A stretch of 64,000 nucleotides of DNA from Thermaerobacter sp. FW80 (GTDB lineage Bacteria; Bacillota; Sulfobacillia; Thermaerobacterales; Thermaerobacteraceae). The notes beneath the pieces were generated by a model. That model had not been told where the DNA came from. It ran no database searches and saw nothing but the letters and a program-made list of their open reading frames with translations. Numbering within the stretch: the stretch's first letter is position 1; every line of letters starts with the position of its first letter. Positions 58,680-64,000 of the stretch are shown here, one piece after another. The position numbers and the translations under genes are program-made. The stretch lies in NCBI RefSeq assembly GCF_004634385.1, contig NZ_CP037895.1:657245-721244 (forward strand). The letters run 5' to 3'.

Positions 58680-60224
58680 TCAACGGCCCGCGATCAGCGA
58701 GCGCCCCGTCATGGCATCCGGCGGCTCGAGGCCCATGAGCTCCAGCAGCGTCGGCGCCGCGTCCGCCAGGATGCCGTCCCGCAACCGGGCGTGGCGGTGT
58801 CGCGGGTCGACGAGGATGCACGGCACCGGGCTCGTGGTGTGGGCCGTGTGCGGCTCGCCGGTGTCCGGGTCGACCATGATCTCGGCGTTGCCGTGGTCCG
58901 CCAGGACCAGGGCCGCGCCGCCCTGGCGGCGGATCGCCTCCAGCACCCGTCCGAGGCAGCGGTCCACCGTGGCGCAGGCCCGGATGGCCGCCTCCAGCAC
59001 GCCGGTGTGCCCGACCATGTCGGGGTTGGCGAAGTTCAGCACCACGGCGTCGAAGCGGCCGCTGTCGATCTCCGCCACCACGCGCTCGGTGACCTCCGGC
59101 GCGCTCATCTCCGGCTTGAGGTCGTAGGTCGCCACCTTGGGCGAGGGGATCAGGACGCGCTCCTCGCCGGGGAACGGCGTCTCCTCGCGGCCGTTGAAGA
59201 AGTAGGTGACGTGGGCGTACTTCTCGGTCTCGGCGATGCGCAGCTGGCGCAGGCCGGCCCGCGCCACCACCTCGCCGAAGGTCTCCTTGAGGTACACCGG
59301 CGGGAAGGCGGTGGGCAGCGGGAACTCCTCGTCGTACTCGGTCATCTGGGTCAGCGGCAGCGGCCCGATGCCCTCGGGCCGCCGGAAGGCGTCGAATCCG
59401 GGGTCGGCCAGGGCCCGGGCCAGCTGCCGCGCCCGATCCGCGCGGAAGTTGAAGAAGACCGTCTCGTCCCGGGCGGTGATGCGAGGGAGCGGCCGGCCGT
59501 CGGCGTCGGTGACCACCACCGGCTCGATGAACTCGTCGGTCTGGCCGCGGGCGTAGGCCTGCTCGACGGCCGCCAGCGCCGACGGCGCCCGGTGGCCCTC
59601 GCCGAGCACCAGCGCGCGATACGCCCGTTCCGTCCGGTCCCAGCGCTTGTCCCGGTCCATGGCGTAGTAGCGCCCGACCACGGTGGCGATGCGCCCGCCC
59701 GCCGCCTCCACCCGCCGCAGGTACCCGGGGGCGCTGGTGGGAGGCGTGTCGCGGCCGTCGGTGAAGGCGTGGACCACCGTCTCGACGGCCTCCCGCCGGC
59801 CCAGCTCGAGGAGGGCCAGCAGGTGCTCCAGGTCCGCGTGGACGCCGCCGTCCGACACCAGGCCGATCAGGTGCAGCCGGCCGCCGCGCGCCCGGGCCCG
59901 CCGGGCGGCCCCCACCAGGGCCTCGTTGGTGAAGAACGAGCCGTCGGCGATGGCCCGGCTGATGCGCACGATGTCCTGGTAGACGATGCGCCCCGCGCCC
60001 AGGTTGAGGTGGCCGACGTTGGAGTTGCCCATCAGCCCCCGGGGCAGGCCCACCGCCTCCCCGCTGGCCTCCAGCTGCGAGTGGGGCCAGGCGGCCCACA
60101 GCTCGTCCATCACCGGGGTGTCGGCCAGGGCGACGGCGTTGTGCTCCCGTTCGGCCCGCAGGCCCCAGCCGTCCAGGATGATCAGGGCCACCGGCCGGGG
60201 CCGGTTCGTCCCGGGCGCGGTCAT
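58680..60224 (-). CDS. gpmI: 2,3-bisphosphoglycerate-independent phosphoglycerate mutase
   Basis: Interconverts 3- and 2-phosphoglycerate using two Mn ions. The 514 residues start with ALIILDGWGLRAEREHNAV (metal-binding Asp), have phospho-accepting Ser in GLMGNSNVGHLNLGAGR, DGRDTPPTSA, and the C-terminal metal ligands in NFANPDMVGHTG and LADHGNAE. The ATG at 60224 overlaps the tpiA stop by four bases. The first codons (GTNRPRP) are coded by a copy of the dispersed motif (60201-60211), giving a short non-conserved N-terminus. Confidence 0.97.
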   Translation of the reverse strand: MTAPGTNRPRPVALIILDGWGLRAEREHNAVALADTPVMDELWAAWPHSQLEASGEAVGLPRGLMGNSNVGHLNLGAGRIVYQDIVRISRAIADGSFFTNEALVGAARRARARGGRLHLIGLVSDGGVHADLEHLLALLELGRREAVETVVHAFTDGRDTPPTSAPGYLRRVEAAGGRIATVVGRYYAMDRDKRWDRTERAYRALVLGEGHRAPSALAAVEQAYARGQTDEFIEPVVVTDADGRPLPRITARDETVFFNFRADRARQLARALADPGFDAFRRPEGIGPLPLTQMTEYDEEFPLPTAFPPVYLKETFGEVVARAGLRQLRIAETEKYAHVTYFFNGREETPFPGEERVLIPSPKVATYDLKPEMSAPEVTERVVAEIDSGRFDAVVLNFANPDMVGHTGVLEAAIRACATVDRCLGRVLEAIRRQGGAALVLADHGNAEIMVDPDTGEPHTAHTTSPVPCILVDPRHRHARLRDGILADAAPTLLELMGLEPPDAMTGRSLIAGR

Positions 60225-61075
60225 GGCCGCTCCGCCCCCGTCGCCGGCCCGCCGGCGGCCGCCCGGGCCGCCGTGCCCTCCCGCACCAGCCGGGCGAAGG
60301 CGGTCCCGTCCAGCGAGGCGCCGCCCACCAGGGCGCCGTCGATGTCCGGCTGGGCCATGAAGCCGCCGATGTTGTCGGGCTTGACGCTGCCGCCGTAGAG
60401 GATGCGGACGGCGGCGGCCGTGGCCGGACCGTGGAGCCGCTCGATCAGCCGCCGGATGGCCGCCGCCACCGCCTGGGCGTCGGCGGGCGTGGCCGGCTGG
60501 CCGCTGCCGATGGCCCACACGGGCTCGTAGGCGATCACCACCCGGGCCGCCTCCTCCGGCTCGAGGCCAGCCAGGGCGTAGGCCGCCTGACCCAGCACAA
60601 CCGCCGCCGTGCGCCCCTCCTGCCGCTGGGCGGCGTCCTCGCCGACGCAGAGGATCGGGACCAGCCCCCCCGCCAGGGCGGCCAGGAGCTTGCGCTGCAC
60701 CAGGGCGTCGTCCTCGCCCAGCAGCCGGCGCCGCTCCGAGTGCCCGACGATGACGTAGCGGCAGCCCAGCGCCCGCAGCATGGGCGCCGAGACCTCGCCG
60801 GTGAAGGCGCCGAAGTCGCCCCATGCCACGTCCTGGGCGCCCAGGGCGATGCCGCTCCCCGCCAGGGCCTCCGCCGCCGTCGCCAACGAGGTGAAGGGCG
60901 GGCAGAGGACCACCTCGGCGGCACCGGCGGGGACCGGCCCCGCGGGCCCCTCCAGGCCCTCCCGCACCGCCGCCGCCAGTCGCGCGGCCTCGGCCGGCAG
61001 GGTGTGCATCTTCCAGTTGCCGGCGAAGAGGGGTCGGCGCCCGGCTGCGGGCGCGACGCGCGCCGGGGACGTCAT
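60221..61075 (-). CDS. tpiA: Triosephosphate isomerase
   Basis: Interconverts dihydroxyacetone phosphate and glyceraldehyde 3-phosphate. The 284-residue product has FAGNWKMH (Asn, Lys of the active site) near 17-24, YVIVGHSERR with catalytic His, the IAYEPVWAIGSG segment with catalytic Glu and the flexible loop, and LYGGSVKPDN and GALVGGASL for phosphate binding. The ATG at 61075 has GGGAGGGA and overlaps the pgk stop. The N-terminal 15 and C-terminal 25 residues are extra Ala/Pro/Gly-rich. Confidence 0.97.
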   Translation of the reverse strand: MTSPARVAPAAGRRPLFAGNWKMHTLPAEAARLAAAVREGLEGPAGPVPAGAAEVVLCPPFTSLATAAEALAGSGIALGAQDVAWGDFGAFTGEVSAPMLRALGCRYVIVGHSERRRLLGEDDALVQRKLLAALAGGLVPILCVGEDAAQRQEGRTAAVVLGQAAYALAGLEPEEAARVVIAYEPVWAIGSGQPATPADAQAVAAAIRRLIERLHGPATAAAVRILYGGSVKPDNIGGFMAQPDIDGALVGGASLDGTAFARLVREGTAARAAAGGPATGAERP

Positions 61076-62385
61076 CGGCCCATCCCTCCCGGCGACGGGC
61101 CCTCCGCCGGGGTCGAACCGGCCCCCGCGGGCCCACCCGCGGTCCGGGCCCCGCCGGCCCGGGCCCCTGGGGCTGCACCGGTGGCAGGCGCCGGCTCGCC
61201 GCCCCCCTGGGCCGGGGCGTCGGGCAGCACCGCCACGCCGGGCAGCTCCTTCCCCTCGAGGAGCTCGAGGGAGGCGCCGCCGCCCGTGGAGACGTGGTCG
61301 ATGCGGTCGGCGACGCCGGTGCGCTGCACCGCCGCCACGCTGTCGCCGCCGCCGACGACGGTCACCGCGTCGAGGTCCGCCAGGAACTCCGCCAGGGCGA
61401 AGGTGCCGCGGTGGAAGGGCTCCACCTCGAACACGCCCAGGGGGCCGTTCCAGAAGACGGTGCCCGCCCCGCGCAGCCGTTCCTGCCAGGCGGCCAGGGT
61501 GGCGGGCCCCACGTCGACGACCATGGCCTCGGGCGGGATGCGGTCGACGGGCACCACCCGGCTGGGCACCCCCGGCTCGAGACGCTCGGTCACCACCACG
61601 TCCACGGGCAGCAGCAGCCGGTCCCCCGCCCGTTCCAGCCACGGCCGGACCCGCTCCACCTGGTCCGGCTCGTAGAGGGAGCGCCCGACGGCATGCCCCT
61701 GGGCCGCCAGCAGGGTGTTGGCCATGGCCCCGCCGATGACCAGGCCGTCACAGACCTCCAGGAGCCGCCGGATGACGCCGATCTTGTCCGACACCTTGGC
61801 GCCGCCCAGCACCGCCCAGAAGGGACGCCGCGGCCGCTCCAGCAGGTCGCCCAGCACCTCGAGCTCCCGCTCCAGGAGCAGGCCCGCCGCCGCCGGCAGC
61901 CGCTGGGCGACGCCCACCACCGAGGCGTGGGCGCGGTGGGCGGCGCCGAAGGCGTCGTTGACGTAGACGTCCGCCAGGCGGGCCAGGGCCGCCGCGAATT
62001 CCGGGTCGTTGGCCGTCTCCCCGGGGTGGAAGCGGAGGTTCTCCAGCAGCGCCACCTGACCGGGCGCGAGTCCCTGGAGGCGCCGCTCCACCTCCGGTCC
62101 CACCACCTCGCGCAGCGCCAGCACCGGGCGGCCCAACAGCTCCTCCAGCCGCCGCGCCACCGGTTCCAGGCGCAGCTCCTCCACCACCTGGCCCTTGGGC
62201 CGCCCCAGGTGCGAGCAGAGGATGACGGCCGCCCCGCGCTCCAGCAGGTGGCGGATGGTCGGCAGCGCCGCCCGGATGCGGGTGTCGTCGGTGACGCGAC
62301 CGCCCTCCAGGGGCACGTTGAAGTCGGCGCGGACCAGGACCCGCTTGCCGCGCACGTCCAGATCCCGGATCGATCGCTTCCGCAA
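61072..62385 (-). CDS. pgk: Phosphoglycerate kinase
   Basis: Makes ATP from 1,3-bisphosphoglycerate. The body starts RDLDVRGKRVLVRADFNVPL and contains SHLGRPKG, LENLRFHPGE, DVYVNDAFGAAHRAHAS, LGGAKVSDKIGVI and the C-terminal GGGDSVAAV and STGGGASLELLEGKELPG. The TTG at 62385 has AAAGGAGG seven bases upstream; no ATG suits. The 437-residue product ends in an extra about 45-residue Pro/Gly/Ala tail after VLPDA. The stop overlaps tpiA by four bases. Confidence 0.97.
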   Translation of the reverse strand: MRKRSIRDLDVRGKRVLVRADFNVPLEGGRVTDDTRIRAALPTIRHLLERGAAVILCSHLGRPKGQVVEELRLEPVARRLEELLGRPVLALREVVGPEVERRLQGLAPGQVALLENLRFHPGETANDPEFAAALARLADVYVNDAFGAAHRAHASVVGVAQRLPAAAGLLLERELEVLGDLLERPRRPFWAVLGGAKVSDKIGVIRRLLEVCDGLVIGGAMANTLLAAQGHAVGRSLYEPDQVERVRPWLERAGDRLLLPVDVVVTERLEPGVPSRVVPVDRIPPEAMVVDVGPATLAAWQERLRGAGTVFWNGPLGVFEVEPFHRGTFALAEFLADLDAVTVVGGGDSVAAVQRTGVADRIDHVSTGGGASLELLEGKELPGVAVLPDAPAQGGGEPAPATGAAPGARAGGARTAGGPAGAGSTPAEGPSPGGMGR

Positions 62386-62620
62386 GACCGGGCCTCCTTT
62401 CCGGAACCGCCGCGCCCCGTCCGGCACCGCCGGGGTCGGACCGTCCGGCCCGCACCCCACGCCCACGGCGCCCGGCTGCCCGCCGCGTCCCCGGCGGGCG
62501 AGACAGGGCCCTTGGCGGCCGCGGGGGCCGGCCGGAGCGGCGGGCGGCGCCGGGGCCCCGCGCCGCCGATCGGCCCTCGCCAGCCGAACCCGCCGCCGCC
62601 CGCCGGTCATCCCGTCCCGT

Positions 62621-63658
<1,038 letters not shown>

Positions 63659-64000
63659 CTACGCGTCCATGATAGCAGTTTCCCCGCCGGGGACACGGCG
63701 CCCCCCGTCGCCGGCGCCCCGCTCCGCCGCCGTCGCCGCAGGGGTGGCGGACGAACCGGCCGCGCCCGTCGGCCCGGGCGTACCTGGGGAGCCTGGGGAG
63801 CGGGCCGTCCCGGCCGCCCCCGCGGGCGGTGCCCCAGGGCCACCCTCCACCTCCCGGGCCGCCGCCCGTCCCCCTCCCTGCGCCGCCGCACCCGGTGCCG
63901 GAGGTCCCGGTCCGCGGGCACCCCGCGCCGGCCGGGCCAGGCGCCTGGCCACCACGTCCACCGCCACCACGTTGAGGGCGGTCATGTGCTCGACCGCCTG
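63659..64000 (-). CDS. Asp23/YloU-like protein, 5' end outside the window
   Basis: Only the C-terminal part is present. The first residues in the window, QAVEHMTALNVVAVDVVARRLA, resemble the end of Asp23/Gls24 (DUF322) proteins, small envelope- or stress-related proteins common in Firmicutes. The remaining about 85 residues are a Gly/Ala/Pro-rich tail that contains a copy of the dispersed motif (63749-63759). The stop lies 27 bases before gap. Confidence 0.55.
   Translation of the reverse strand, partial: QAVEHMTALNVVAVDVVARRLARPARGARGPGPPAPGAAAQGGGRAAAREVEGGPGAPPAGAAGTARSPGSPGTPGPTGAAGSSATPAATAAERGAGDGGRRVPGGETAIMDA
63669..63677 (-). promoter_or_regulatory. Possible gap operon extended -10 promoter
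   Basis: TGCTATCAT on the minus strand (TG-N plus TATCAT), 38 bases before the gap start codon and inside the last codons of the upstream gene. No matching -35 box. It would drive gap-pgk-tpiA-gpmI-eno. Confidence 0.5.

Noticed and set aside
63659-64000. CggR-type repressor upstream of gap
   Set aside because: The visible residues match the end of Asp23-like proteins, not the sugar-binding domain of CggR.

Overview
The window is about 64 kb of very G+C-rich DNA (roughly 73% by eye). The gene order is that of a spore-forming, high-G+C Firmicute. The leuS-to-valS block, T-box leaders on leuS and valS, an L27 with a cleavable N-terminus next to its protease Prp, Spo0B-, SpoIVFA- and SpoIVFB-like proteins, LonB, and an ssrA-smpB-rnr-secG-eno-gpmI-tpiA-pgk-gap block all fit. 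The closest match I can suggest is Thermaerobacter or a relative; this is inferred from gene order and composition, not from a search. Almost every gene is on the minus strand. Only a spermidine-synthase-like gene and an amino-acid permease are on the plus strand.

Layout from low to high coordinates (minus-strand genes are therefore listed 3' to 5'). Positions 1-16530 hold leuS, rsfS, an LCP-family gene, yqeK, nadD, obgE, a spo0B-like gene, rpmA, prp, rplU, an RNase E/G gene, and spoIVFB- and spoIVFA-like genes with rodA. Positions 16851-26121 hold minE, minD, minC, mrdA, mreD, mreC, mreB, radC, maf and a DUF4321 gene. Next come valS with its T-box, a two-gene ABC exporter whose ATPase gene is frameshifted, a GNAT acetyltransferase, lonB, clpX, clpP and tig. 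Positions 39400-45400 are the accessory part: eight tRNA genes, the speE-like gene, an ankyrin protein, the permease, a decayed TnpB fragment and several short tandem repeats. The last part holds an ITP/XTP pyrophosphatase, an orphan glutamate-mutase-chaperone-like mutL, a DUF2179 membrane protein, dinB, tmRNA, smpB, rnr, a membrane pyrophosphatase, secG and the lower glycolysis operon, ending in a truncated Asp23-like gene.

The genes group into coherent jobs. These are elongation and division-site selection (mreBCD, mrdA, rodA, minCDE), the sporulation phosphorelay and sigma-K processing (Spo0B-like, SpoIVFA/B-like, LonB), ribosome assembly and rescue (rplU, rpmA, prp, obgE, rsfS, ssrA, smpB, rnr), proteolysis and folding (tig, clpP, clpX, lonB), and energy metabolism (gap to eno plus the membrane pyrophosphatase).

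The most unusual observation is that the leuS T-box leader carries a complete tRNA-Ala(GGC) gene between its specifier domain and its antiterminator. Others are an 11-13 base motif (GGACGAACCGG, often followed by CC) scattered on both strands far more often than composition predicts, two decayed TnpB fragments that share a 17-base identical core, two long perfect palindromes inside the spoIVFA-like gene, and many long perfect hairpins without a U-tract at gene ends.
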